A stretch of DNA of 64,000 bases from Deltaproteobacteria bacterium. Lineage in GTDB: Bacteria > JADJOY01. The DNA is taken from positions 1 through 64,000 of the forward strand of contig JADJOY010000028.1 of NCBI GenBank assembly GCA_016713535.1, in the 5' to 3' direction. Below the pieces are notes generated by a model. It was not told the DNA's origin. It saw only the letters and a program-made list of their open reading frames with translations, and did not search any database. Position numbers and translations under genes: made by a program. Positions 29,251 through 38,005 of the stretch are shown here, piece after piece (position 1 is the stretch's first letter; the number at the start of each line of letters is the position of its first letter).

Positions 29251-29296
29251 TCATACACAGTAGTATGATAAGAACGAATCATACATCGCTGTATGA
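29251..29296. promoter_or_regulatory. Twin TetR operators, TCATAC-N6-GTATGA
   Basis: Two perfect inverted repeats, TCATAC-ACAGTA-GTATGA (29251-29268) and TCATAC-ATCGCT-GTATGA (29279-29296), have identical arms, different spacers and centres 28 bases apart. They are AT-rich islands in GC-rich sequence, placed exactly between the TetR start (29220) and the operon start (29316). The second ends eight bases before the CGGAGG ribosome site. This is the expected arrangement for repression of both directions. Confidence 0.8.
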
Positions 29297-29315
29297 CACA
29301 TCGCGGAGGCCGCTC

Positions 29316-30158
29316 ATGTCACCGTCCAGCCCAGCGAGCCCGTACCGGCCGACCACCGCGGCGACCGCGCTCGCGGCCAGCCTCGAGGGGCTCAAGCAGC
29401 CCTGGTCGGTCGCCCGCACCCGCGGGATCCTCCTCCAGCAGCGCTGGACGTGGGACCGCGCGCAGGTCGTCGTGGCCGAGGTCGCGGTCCGGCCCGCGGT
29501 CGCGCGAAGCTGGTTGCCGCCCGCGCTCGAGCTTCCCGGCACCCCGGTGGCGAGCGTGTTCGTCGCCGACTACCCGGACACGGCGATGGGCTTCGCCTAT
29601 CGCGAGGCGGGGGTGCTGCTGCACGCGCGGCTGCGGGGCGCGCCGGTGCTGCACTGCGCGTGGATGGTCGTCGACGACGACACCGCGCTGATCCTCGGTC
29701 GGGAGCTGCTCGGCTTCCCCAAGAAGCTCGCGACGATCGACCTCGACTTCGCCGGACCGCGCGCGCGAGCGAGCGTGGTCCGACGCGGCGCCGAGGTGCT
29801 GGCATTCGACGCGGGCCCCGACGGCTCGCCCGCCGCTCGCGCCGACGATCCACGCGCGTTCCCTCACCCGATCGTCAACGTCCGCGGGATCCCGGGCGTG
29901 GCGCCCGCGGTGCTGCTCGGGATGCGACCCAACGAGCGCTGCCACTCGAGCCGCCGCCTCAGGCTCACGATCGGGAGCGAGCCGAGCGCGTGCGATCCCC
30001 TCGCCGACCTCGGCCTCGCCGGCGAGCACGCCGCCCGGCATCTGGTCGTCGATCTGGCGCACCCGGGGGCGCCCGGCGCCACCCGCGTGCCGGCGTGGCC
30101 GGCCGGCCTGACGTCACCGGCCTGGCTGTGGAAGGCCTACCCGTTCCGCGCGTGGTGA
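29316..30158 (+). CDS. Acetoacetate-decarboxylase-like (ADC superfamily) protein
   Basis: 280-aa protein with the ADC fold signature. The segment ILGRELLGFPKKLATIDLDF contains the Lys pair that in acetoacetate decarboxylase forms the Schiff base. Other blocks are VASVFVADYPDTAMGFAYRE and HPIVNVRGIPGVAPAV. Family relatives in actinobacterial and proteobacterial steroid or lipid clusters are lyases or cyclases of uncertain chemistry. ATG 29316 has CGGAGG upstream. First gene of a TetR-controlled operon. Confidence 0.8.
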   Translation: MSPSSPASPYRPTTAATALAASLEGLKQPWSVARTRGILLQQRWTWDRAQVVVAEVAVRPAVARSWLPPALELPGTPVASVFVADYPDTAMGFAYREAGVLLHARLRGAPVLHCAWMVVDDDTALILGRELLGFPKKLATIDLDFAGPRARASVVRRGAEVLAFDAGPDGSPAARADDPRAFPHPIVNVRGIPGVAPAVLLGMRPNERCHSSRRLRLTIGSEPSACDPLADLGLAGEHAARHLVVDLAHPGAPGATRVPAWPAGLTSPAWLWKAYPFRAW

Positions 30159-30198
30159 GGTGTCGCCGAGACACCGCCGCCATGCGAGGAGAGCCACC

Positions 30199-30921
30199 AT
30201 GACGAACCGTCCCGAGCTCCACGACCTGCGCGCCGCCGTCGACGAGGAGGCGAAGCGTGCCCCTCGCGCCGCGACACCGTTCCCGCCCCGGCTCGCGCAC
30301 GTGGTGCTCAACGTGCCCGACGTACGCGCCGCGCTCGACTTCTACGTGGGGTTCCTCGGCTACGCCGAGGTGGCCGTGGACGAGCAGCTCGGCGTCCACT
30401 TCCTGTCGGCCGGGGACGACCATCACACCATCGCCCTCGGCGAGTGCCTCCCGCGCGGTCCGCGCGCGCTGTTGCGCCTGCACCGGATGGTCCCGCGGCT
30501 GCTACGGCTGATCCGGACGCGGCTCTCCGACGAGCGCTCGGCGGCGGGACGACGCCGGGTGCGGCCGAGCCTCGCCGCGATCGGCATGGCGCTGCGTCCG
30601 GGCCTGCAGCACCTCGGCTTCCGGGTCGAGAGCGAGGCCGAGCTCGAGCGCCTCTACCGCGCGATGCGCGAGCGCGGCATCCGCGTGCGCTGGGCCGTGA
30701 ATCACGGCGACATGATCAAGGGCCTCTACGTCCACGACGGCAACGGCAACATGGTCGAGCTCTTCGCCGACGGTGCGCGCGGCCGAGAGATCCTCGACCT
30801 CGCGCGCCGCGCCGGCGGCTTCCACTCCCTGCGCCGCGTGATGGACCGGGTCGGAGCGCCGCCCGAGGTTCCCAGCTACGACCTCGATCCCGAGGTCGAT
30901 CTCCGCAGAGACGCGCCATGA
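30199..30921 (+). CDS. VOC-family (glyoxalase/dioxygenase) protein
   Basis: 240-aa protein with two halves of a vicinal-oxygen-chelate fold: LAHVVLNVPDVRAALDFYVG, HHTIALGECLP, then LQHLGFRVESEAELERLYRA and YVHDGNGNMVELFADGAR. The metal ligands expected of the fold (His in LAHVV, His in LQHLGF, Glu in MVELF) are present. It begins 40 bases after the ADC-like gene, and its stop overlaps the next ATG (ATGA at 30918). It may act on the same substrate as its operon neighbours. Confidence 0.8.
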   Translation: MTNRPELHDLRAAVDEEAKRAPRAATPFPPRLAHVVLNVPDVRAALDFYVGFLGYAEVAVDEQLGVHFLSAGDDHHTIALGECLPRGPRALLRLHRMVPRLLRLIRTRLSDERSAAGRRRVRPSLAAIGMALRPGLQHLGFRVESEAELERLYRAMRERGIRVRWAVNHGDMIKGLYVHDGNGNMVELFADGARGREILDLARRAGGFHSLRRVMDRVGAPPEVPSYDLDPEVDLRRDAP

Positions 30922-31726
30922 GCGGGTTCCGCGAGCTCACGGTGCCCTATGCGCGGGCCGGCGAGCGCGAGCTGCGGCTCTTCGTCACCGCTCCCGAGGG
31001 AACCCGCGGCCCGTACCCCACGCTCCTCGACTTCCACGGCGGCGCGTGGACGCACTTCGAGCCGCGCGTGGATCTCGCTTGGTGCCGCGAGCTCGCGCGC
31101 GCGGGCGTGCTCAGCGCGTCCGTGGAGTTCCGGCTCGCGCCCGAGCACCCGTGGCCCGCCGTCCTCGCGGACGCGCGTAGGCGAGGTTCTCGGCGCTCGA
31201 TCGCTGGCTGCGCGAACGCCTCGGACCACCCCGTCGCGGCGGACGTCCGCTCGCCTCGCCCGCGCGCCGGCTCGCCCGGCTCCACGCGCTCAAGTCACGC
31301 CACCCCGTTCTCGGCTCCCTCGCGGGCGGGCTCGTCAACCGCGCGAGCGCGGCCGCGAGCCGCTTCGGCTTCGTGAAGCTCGCCGTCTTCGAGGAGCTCG
31401 TCGCATCCCACGAGGGCGCGTTCGCGTCCGAGCGCGAGATGGAGGAGGCGTCGCCGCTGGCGCGGGTCCGCGACGGCCGGATCCAGGCGCGTCCCCCGAT
31501 CCTCGTGATCCAGGGGACGGAGGACATCAACGTCACGGCGGCGATGACCGAGGCGTTCGGGTCGGCGTACCGCGCCGCCGGCGGCGACATCGCGCTGCGT
31601 TTCGAGCCCGCCTTCCCACACGCCTTCGCGTCCGTACCGAGCCCGCAGTCCGACGTGGCCATCCGCGAGACGCTCGCGTTCCTGCGCCAGCACCAGCTCC
31701 TCGAACCCGACAGGAGGACCCCATGA
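30918..31726 (+). CDS. Alpha/beta hydrolase (acetyl-esterase-like), disrupted; nucleophile elbow not visible
   Basis: The N-terminal half reads MSGFRELTVPYARAGERELR, DFHGGAWTHFEP (oxyanion HGG) and VEFRLAPEHPWPAVLADA, all typical. The frame then breaks near 31180. The C-terminal half, in another frame, reads SRHPVLGSLAGGLVN, VASHEGAFASEREMEEASPL, ILVIQGTEDINVTAAM (catalytic Asp) and FPHAFASVPSP (catalytic His). The GxSxG nucleophile segment between them is not found in any frame, so roughly 40 residues may have been lost, not merely shifted. Coupled at both ends (ATGA). Confidence 0.6.
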
Positions 31727-32652
31727 AGAAGGCCCCCAAACGCTCCGCGAGGCCCGCGAGCGGCACGCCCGAGGGTGTGTCGCTCAACGTCCGCCGCCCC
31801 AGCTTCGACTTCGGGGCCCTGCCGAGGTACTGGTGCGGCGGAAACCCCTGGAAGACCCACTTCGGCACCGCGCTCATGCTGGTGTTCCCGAGCGGCGAGC
31901 GCTTCGTGGTGCAGGGGGTGCGGCGCTACCGCAAGGCGATCACCGACCCCAAGCTCGCCGAGGAGGTGGACCGCTTCTGCGCGCAGGAGGGCTTCCACAG
32001 CCGCGAGCACGGCAAGCTCAACCGGTTGCTGTTCGCGCGGGGCTTCGCGGGGCTCGCGCGCTTCGAGAAGCTGCAGAGCGACACGCTCAAGCTCATGGGG
32101 CGGATCTTCCCGGAGCGCTTCCAGCTCGCGCTCTCGGCGTCGATCGAGCACCTGACGTCGAGCTTCGGCCACCAGGCGCTCAGCCAGCGCGAGGAGCTCG
32201 AGGCGATGCACCCGGTGGCGCGCGAGCTGCTGATCTGGCACGCCATCGAGGAGATGGAGCACAAGTCGGTGGCCTTCGACGTCCACCGCGCGCTGGGCGG
32301 TGGCCAGGCCGCGCGCGTCGCCGGCCTCGCGCTGGTGGTGCCGATGGTGCTGGTGGTCACCTACGCGATCTTCCTCTACCTGCTCGCGGCGGACCGGCGC
32401 CTCTTCGACGGCAAGATGTGGAAGGCGGAGCTCGTCGACGCGCAGCTCGCGAACCTCCGCAGGATCCGCGCCGGCGAACGCGCGATCGGCCTCTTCACCG
32501 CCCTGCCCCGGGACGTGGCGGCCTTCCTGCGGCCCTCGTTCCACCCCTGGGACCTCGACGATCGCGCCCTCATCGCGGACGCGGCCAGCTACGACCCGAT
32601 CGCCGAGCTGGCGAGGCGCGGCGTCGCGAACGCCACGCCGGCGACAGTCTGA
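31723..32652 (+). CDS. PF10118-type putative metal-dependent hydrolase, membrane-associated
   Basis: 309-aa protein. It has the conserved helix bundle motifs of the family: CAQEGFHSREHGKLNRLL and LIWHAIEEMEHKSVAFD with Glu/His metal ligands, plus one membrane segment (VAGLALVVPMVLVVTYAIFL). The ATG has AGGAGG upstream and overlaps the previous stop. Last gene of the TetR-controlled operon. Its chemistry is uncharacterised; the di-metal-like carboxylate/His pattern resembles ferritin-like oxidases. Confidence 0.85.
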   Translation: MKKAPKRSARPASGTPEGVSLNVRRPSFDFGALPRYWCGGNPWKTHFGTALMLVFPSGERFVVQGVRRYRKAITDPKLAEEVDRFCAQEGFHSREHGKLNRLLFARGFAGLARFEKLQSDTLKLMGRIFPERFQLALSASIEHLTSSFGHQALSQREELEAMHPVARELLIWHAIEEMEHKSVAFDVHRALGGGQAARVAGLALVVPMVLVVTYAIFLYLLAADRRLFDGKMWKAELVDAQLANLRRIRAGERAIGLFTALPRDVAAFLRPSFHPWDLDDRALIADAASYDPIAELARRGVANATPATV

Positions 32653-32711
32653 GCGGGACGATATGCAACGTCACGATTCGTAGCGACCGGTCTCGGCGTC
32701 CCATCGGCTTC

Positions 32712-32731
32712 GGCGGCGACGAAGCGCCGCC
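32712..32731. terminator. GC hairpin between convergent genes
   Basis: GGCGGCG-ACGAAG-CGCCGCC, a perfect seven-base stem, lies between the end of the PF10118 gene (32652) and the end of the MoaD-like gene (32778). There is no T run. It may act as a bidirectional terminator. The following CCTCCAGCCCGTTCG resembles part of the repeat at 58219. Confidence 0.45.
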
Positions 32732-32777
32732 CTCCAGCCCGTTCGGCGCAAGGGCGATCCAAATCGTGGTGGCCCAT

Positions 32778-33035
32778 TTAGCCGCCCGAGAACGCCGCGA
32801 CGATCAGCACGTCGCGTCCGTCGATCGGCACGGCCAGCGTGTGCGCCAGCTCCTCGCCGACGAAGAACTTGATGTGCGGGCGGATCCGGTCCTGCTCGTC
32901 GACCACGCGGAAGCGAATGCCGGGGTAGCGGCGGTCGAGGTCGACGAGCACCTCGGCGAGGGTCGCGCCCTCCGCGTCGACCTCGGCGACCCGCGCCGTG
33001 TAGCGCTGCAGGTGGGTCGGCACCACGACGCGCAT
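32778..33035 (-). CDS. MoaD/ThiS-family ubiquitin-like sulfur-carrier protein
   Basis: 85-aa beta-grasp protein (MRVVVPTHLQRYTARVAEVD, TLAEVLVDLDRRYPGIRFRV) ending in Gly-Gly (AAFSGG), which is the residue pair activated by E1-like enzymes. Its ATG shares a base with the stop of the upstream propeller gene (TGATG), so the two are translationally coupled. No molybdopterin or thiamine genes are nearby, so a role in those pathways is not supported by context. Confidence 0.85.
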   Translation of the reverse strand: MRVVVPTHLQRYTARVAEVDAEGATLAEVLVDLDRRYPGIRFRVVDEQDRIRPHIKFFVGEELAHTLAVPIDGRDVLIVAAFSGG

Positions 33036-34169
33036 CACGGATCCGTCGCGCAGGTCACCGCGTACACGTGCGGGAGGTGGCGCCCGATGCACGCGAACGA
33101 CTCGCCTTCGTCGCTGCTCGCCCACACCTCTCCGCTGGTGGTGCCGAAGTACAGGCCGACCTGCTGCTCGGTGTCGGCGCACATCGCCTGCCGCTTGACG
33201 GTCCACCACGCCTGCTCGGACGGCAGGCCGCGATCCTGGCGCTGCCACGAGGCGCCGCCGTCCCGGGTCACGTAGGCGGCGGGGCGCCCACTCGGGCTGA
33301 CCCGTGGCCACACGTCCGTGCCGTCCATCGGGAACACCCACGCCGTCTCCGGGTCGTGGGGATGGACGACCATCGGGAAGCCGCGATCGCCGACCTCCTC
33401 GGGCATGGCGCGGCCGATGCGCGTCCAGCGCTCGCCCCGGTCGCGATCGAGGCGATAGATGCCGAAGTGGTTCTGCTGGTAGAGCCGGTCCGGGCGGCCC
33501 GGATGGAGCTGGACCGCGTGCGGGTCGTGGCCGAACTCGTACCCTTGCCGTCCGGGAGCGGCGGCAGCACGTCGATCGAGACGCCGCGGTTGAGCGCACG
33601 CCAGGTCTCGCCGCGGTCGGTGGACTCGAACACCCCGCCGCTCGACATGCCGAGGTAGAGGTGCTTCGGGTCGCGGGGATCCACCAGCACGGAGTGCAGC
33701 TTGGGCCCATCGGGCGTGCCGTCCTTGTCGTCGCCCACCCACGCCTTCTGCTGCGGGTGGTCGTTGAAGCCCGCGACCGCGCTCCACGTGACGCCGCCGT
33801 CCTCGCTGCGGAAGAGTCCCTGCGGCGAGGTCCCCGCGTACCAGACGCCCGGCCTGCTCGCGCGTGGCCCGGCGTGAGCCAGAACACGTGATCCACCGCG
33901 CGCCCGCGCGGCTCGCCCGTGGCGAACGCGGGCGGCTGGGGGCTCTCCTGCCAGGTCTTCCCGCCGTCCACCGAGCGCTGCACGGTCGGCCCGAGGTGGC
34001 CGGTGCGCACGCCCGCCACCAGGGTCTTGCCGTCGCGCGGGTCGCGCACCACGTGGTGGACGATGCAGCCGAAGTGCTGAGGACCCTCGACGGTCCACGA
34101 CCTCCGGTCTCTGCTCTCGTAGAGCCACAGTCCCTTGCGAGTGGCGACGTAGAGGGTGATCGTGCGCAT
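33035..34169 (-). CDS. BNR/sialidase-type beta-propeller protein (two frame slips)
   Basis: About 375 aa of propeller blades with Asp-box repeats: RSVDGGKTWQ, RSEDGGVTWS, ESTDRGETWR, VTRDGGASWQ, ASSDEGESF. No signal peptide is seen at ATG 34169 (MRTITLYVATRKGLWLYESR), so it is probably cytoplasmic. Frames change near 33865 (after VFWLTPG) and near 33545 (before YEFGHDPHAVQL); each fits a single indel. The similarity is to WD40/YVTN/BNR-like proteins of unknown function often paired with a MoaD-like gene, as here. It is not a demonstrated sialidase. Confidence 0.75.
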
Positions 34170-34274
34170 CCGTGGTCCTCCAGGGAGTCGGGCGGGCCGA
34201 TCGGGACGATCGCGGCCGCGGGACCGCCGGTCTATCACCGGGCTCGACGGTCCCGCCACTCGGCGGCAACGCGC

Positions 34275-37200
34275 TCACTCGGGCTCGTAGCGGCACACCG
34301 TGCCGGTGCGGATCGAGCGCGTCAGGTGTCGAGCCAGCGCCGGATCGTTGTCGCCGATGCGGCGGATGGCGTCGCGCACGCGGCGCTGCACGTTCACGCG
34401 TGCGCGCTCGGCATCCGAGCCGGTGCGGCGCGCGCGGCCACGCGGCCCGAGCGCCCGGCCGAGCTCCGCCGTCAACGACTCGAGCTCGGCGCGGGCTCGC
34501 TCCGCGCGCGGTGCGTCGTTCCAGCTCTCGGCCTCGTCGAGCTCGGCGCGCAGCGCGACGAGCCGCTCGCGGTACTCCGCGCGGGCTCGCGTGTCGAGTA
34601 GCTCGCCCACGTCACCTTGCGCGGTGGTTCGTGAGCGCTGCGGGCTCGCCAGGTCGAGGACGTGCAGATCCTCGCCGGGCCGCTCGACGAGAGCCGCCAG
34701 GATCTGGAAGCCCTTGGTGTCGGCGACGTGGAAGCGACGCGCGCCGTGCTCGATGGTCCAGAGCTCTCCCTCGCGCGCCAGCGTGAAGCGCGGCGCGGCG
34801 GGCTCGGCCACGCGCCGGCGAGCGTCCGGCGCGGACGGCCGCTCGAGGGGTGTTGCCTCGACCAGCGTGGCGGTCAGAGCATGCGCCCGCTCGACCAGGC
34901 CCGGCATGTCGAGCATGGCGGCCTCGTCGAGCGCGTGACGCGCCAGCTCGAAAGCGCGGGCGCGGTCGGGCCGGTCCAGCGCCGGGTCCTCCAGCAAGGC
35001 ACGCGCGAAGTCGAGCTCGATCCACGCGAGGTACGGCCGCGCGCCGGTCGCGCGCGCCCTGGAGAGTGCGATCTCGAAGTGCGCGTACGCCTCGTCTCGC
35101 CGGCCACGGAGCACCGCGAGCCGCGCCAGGTACTGGCGCACCGGCCCTTCGACCATCACGCCGAAGAGTCCCCAGCGGACGTTGGCGTCGGTCCGGTAGG
35201 CGAAGCGCGCGGCGATCCGGTCCGCCAGCGCGGGGTCTCGCCGCCTCTCGGCCACCACCACCAGGAGCGCCAGCTCCGAGGAGTCGCCGAGCGCGATCGC
35301 GCGCTCGAGGTCGGATTCCGGGAGCGGCGGCTCCGGATCGTCCCCGGGCACCACCGCATACGCCCACAGCTTCGAGATCAGCTCACCCGAGGTGAGCCCA
35401 CGGAAACGCTCGACGAGCTCGCCGATCCGTGCCCGCTCCTCGTCCCAGCGCCCTTCCAGCCGCAGGCGGCAGAGCTCGTGGATCAAGAGCGAGCGCTCGC
35501 CGTTGGGATCGCGTGCCGCGCGCACCAGGGCACGCGCCTCCTCGAGCAGGCGCCGGCCATCGCCGAAGCGCCCCTCGCGCACCGCCGCCATCGCCCGGAA
35601 GCCCACGACCGGCCAGCGGTAGTGCGGATGGCCGAGGCGCTCGGCGTGGCGCCTCGCGCTCTCGATCGCCTCCTTGGCGCGCGCCACGTCGTCGCGCTCG
35701 AAGTGGTCGAACACCAGGCGCATCGAGCCCCGCCAGGCGTCGACGGACTCGCCGAGCCGCTCGGCGAGCGCGACATGCTCGGTGCTGAGCGCGATCCGAT
35801 CCTCGACCGGTCCGGTGTCCATGAACGCCGAGCCCGCGTCGCGCAGCGCGAGCAGGAGCGCGTGCGGTTCCCCGACCCGGCGCGCCATCGCGACCGCGGC
35901 GCGGGCGAGCTCGAGTGGCATCTCCGGATCGCGCGCCGGCTGCAAGGCCGCGGCGTGGCGCGCCATCAGCCGCGCTCGCAGCGCGCCGTCCGCTGCGGGC
36001 AGGAGCGCGAGACCCTCGGCGAGCAGCGCGACGAGCTCGGCGTCGACTCCGCCATACACGTAGCCGCTCGCGTGCTCGAGCGCGGCGCGCGCGTAGAGCT
36101 CGCCGTCGCGCTCGCGACGCGCATGCTCGAGCACCGCCGCGCAGGCGCGCTTCGCGCCCTCGGAGTCCCCCGCGAGGTTCCGCGCGCGGGCGAGCCCGAG
36201 CCGCAGCTCGACGCGCCGTACCGGTTCGTCGAGGGCGGCCGCGTCGGCGCAGGCCAGCGCGCGCTCGAGCGCGAGCGCGGCGTCGTCGAACGCCATTCGC
36301 GCGGTCGCCTGCTCGGCGGCGCGGATCTGCGCCGGAACCACGTGCCGCCGCCCGTCCGGCCCCGCCCACGTCCAGTGGTGCGCGATCTCCGACCACACCG
36401 GCTCGTCGCCCTTCACCGCGGCCCGGGTGAGCGCCTCGGCGCGCCGCGCGTGGAAGTACCAGCGCCGCTCGGGCGCGAGCTCGTCGTGCAGCACCTCGCG
36501 CGCGAGGATGTGGGTGAAGGATACGACTCGGGCGAGAGCCGGTGACCAGGCCCGCCTCGGCGGCGCGAGCGAGCGGTGCCGCGACCTCGACCTCACCGCG
36601 CTCGACCACCTCCGCGACGGCCGCGGTCGTGAAGTCGCGCCCGAGCACCGCGGCGACCTGGAGCAGCTCGCGTGCCTCGGCGTCGAGGCGCGCGATGCGG
36701 TCGTGGAACGTGGCACGGATGGTCGATGGCAGCGGTAGCCCACCCTGCCCGATCCACCCGGCCGCGCGCGCCGGGTCGCTCGCCACCAGACGCGCCATCT
36801 CCACGACGAAGAGCGGGTTCCCTTCGGTCGCCGCGCTCACTGCAGCGCTGAGCTCGGGCGCGAGCGGCGCGCCGGCCGTGCGATCGAGGAGCGCCTGGAC
36901 CTGCTCGCGCTCGAGGCGTCCGAGCTCGAGATGCCGGGCCACGCGCGCGACCCGGGCGAGGTGCTGCGCGCCTGGCCCACCGTCCGTCGCCAGGTCACGG
37001 TAGGTGCCGAGGACGACCACCCGTGCCCGCGTCACCTCGCGCGCGACGAACTCGAGGAGCGCCAGCGACGACGCATCGGCCGCGTGGAGATCCTCGAGCG
37101 TGACCACCAGCGGCGCACGCACCGAGGCCTCGACCAGCAGGCTCGCCGCGGCCTCCAGCACCTGGAAGCGCGCCTGCTCGGCGTCCTGCGAGCTCGGCGG

Positions 37201-37557
37201 CCGGGGTGCTCCGCTCGGCGCGAGCTCGGGAAGCAGGGGGGACAAGGCCTCGGCGCGAGCCCCGAGGATCTCGGCCACCGCCGCCGCGCCCACCTCTCGC
37301 CTCAGCCCTCGCAACACCTGGACCCACGGCCAGAACGCCGGCGCGCCGCCCGCCTCCCAGCAACGGCCGTCGAGGAGCACGGCGCCGCGCGCGGCGGCGG
37401 CGCGCGCCACCTCCTCGACCAGCCGGCTCTTGCCGATCCCGGCCTCACCGCCGATCAGCCACACCGAGCCGGCGCCCGCGCACCCCTCGTCGAGAGCGAG
37501 CGCGAGCTCGGCGAGCTCTCGCTCGCGGCCCACGAAGGGACGGCTCGAGGGGATCAC
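34275..37557 (-). CDS. Large AAA-ATPase/TPR regulatory protein (one frame slip)
   Basis: About 1090 aa. The N-terminal AAA/STAND ATPase has Walker A GGEAGIGKSRLVEE and Walker B-like LVVTLEDLHAADASS. Long helical TPR-like repeats follow (residues about 400-850). The C-terminus (VADTKGFQILAALVERPGED, VRDAIRRIGDNDPALARHL, then RTGTVCRYEP) is a conserved end found in related regulators but contains no recognisable LuxR or trans_reg_C helix-turn-helix. The frame slips near 36535 (ILHPHP/SFTHILAREVLHD). Start taken as GTG 37557. Probably a signal-integrating regulator; its target is unknown. Confidence 0.75.
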
Positions 37558-37814
37558 GGCGCCAAGTGTCCTCGCTGCCCGGGGGCGCTGTCGAGGCCAT
37601 CGCCCGGCCGCGGAACATCGTTCCACGACACCCGGGCACGATGCCCGATTCGATGAGATTTCAGGATCTTACGGATCTGCCGATGACCAGGAGGGGGACG
37701 CTAGCCCGACGTCCACCCGTGGTCCCGGCGAGGAACCACGTTCCGCGCAACGTCACGCAAAGGAGGTGAACCCCGACGAAGAAGGATGCGCGCAGCGCAT
37801 CCAAGGAGACTCTC

Positions 37815-37934
37815 ATGACCCTGCTGCTCGGATACCTGGTGATGGTCGAGGTGGCCTTCGTGACTCTCGGCACCCTCGACCTGGTGCGCCCCCCGGAACG
37901 GCTGGTCGCGTTCACCCCGGCGGCGCTCCGCTGA
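37815..37934 (+). CDS. 39-residue hydrophobic peptide
   Basis: ATG 37815 is preceded by AAGGAGAC, and the frame encodes a single probable membrane helix (MTLLLGYLVMVEVAFVTLGT) followed by a short polar tail ending TPAALR. The gene is isolated, with a hairpin terminator seven bases after its stop. A second AGGAGG occurs at 37761. The good ribosome site, hydrophobicity and terminator argue that it is real. Function unknown. Confidence 0.5.
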   Translation: MTLLLGYLVMVEVAFVTLGTLDLVRPPERLVAFTPAALR

Positions 37935-37940
37935 ACGGCT

Positions 37941-37970
37941 CTCCCCCCGACCGTGCGCGGTCGGGGGGAG
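37941..37970. terminator. Strong hairpin, probable bidirectional terminator
   Basis: CTCCCCCCGACCG-TGCG-CGGTCGGGGGGAG is a perfect 13-base stem with a four-base loop. It follows the small peptide gene and precedes the end of the convergent GH5 gene at 38006. There is no T tract, as is common in very GC-rich bacteria. Confidence 0.65.
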
Positions 37971-38005
37971 GCTGCGGTCCGATCCGCCCAGCAGGGCCGG
38001 ACCCC

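Noticed and set aside
33035-34169. Calling the BNR propeller a secreted sialidase
   Set aside because: There is no signal peptide and no catalytic FRIP-type motif; only Asp boxes are seen.
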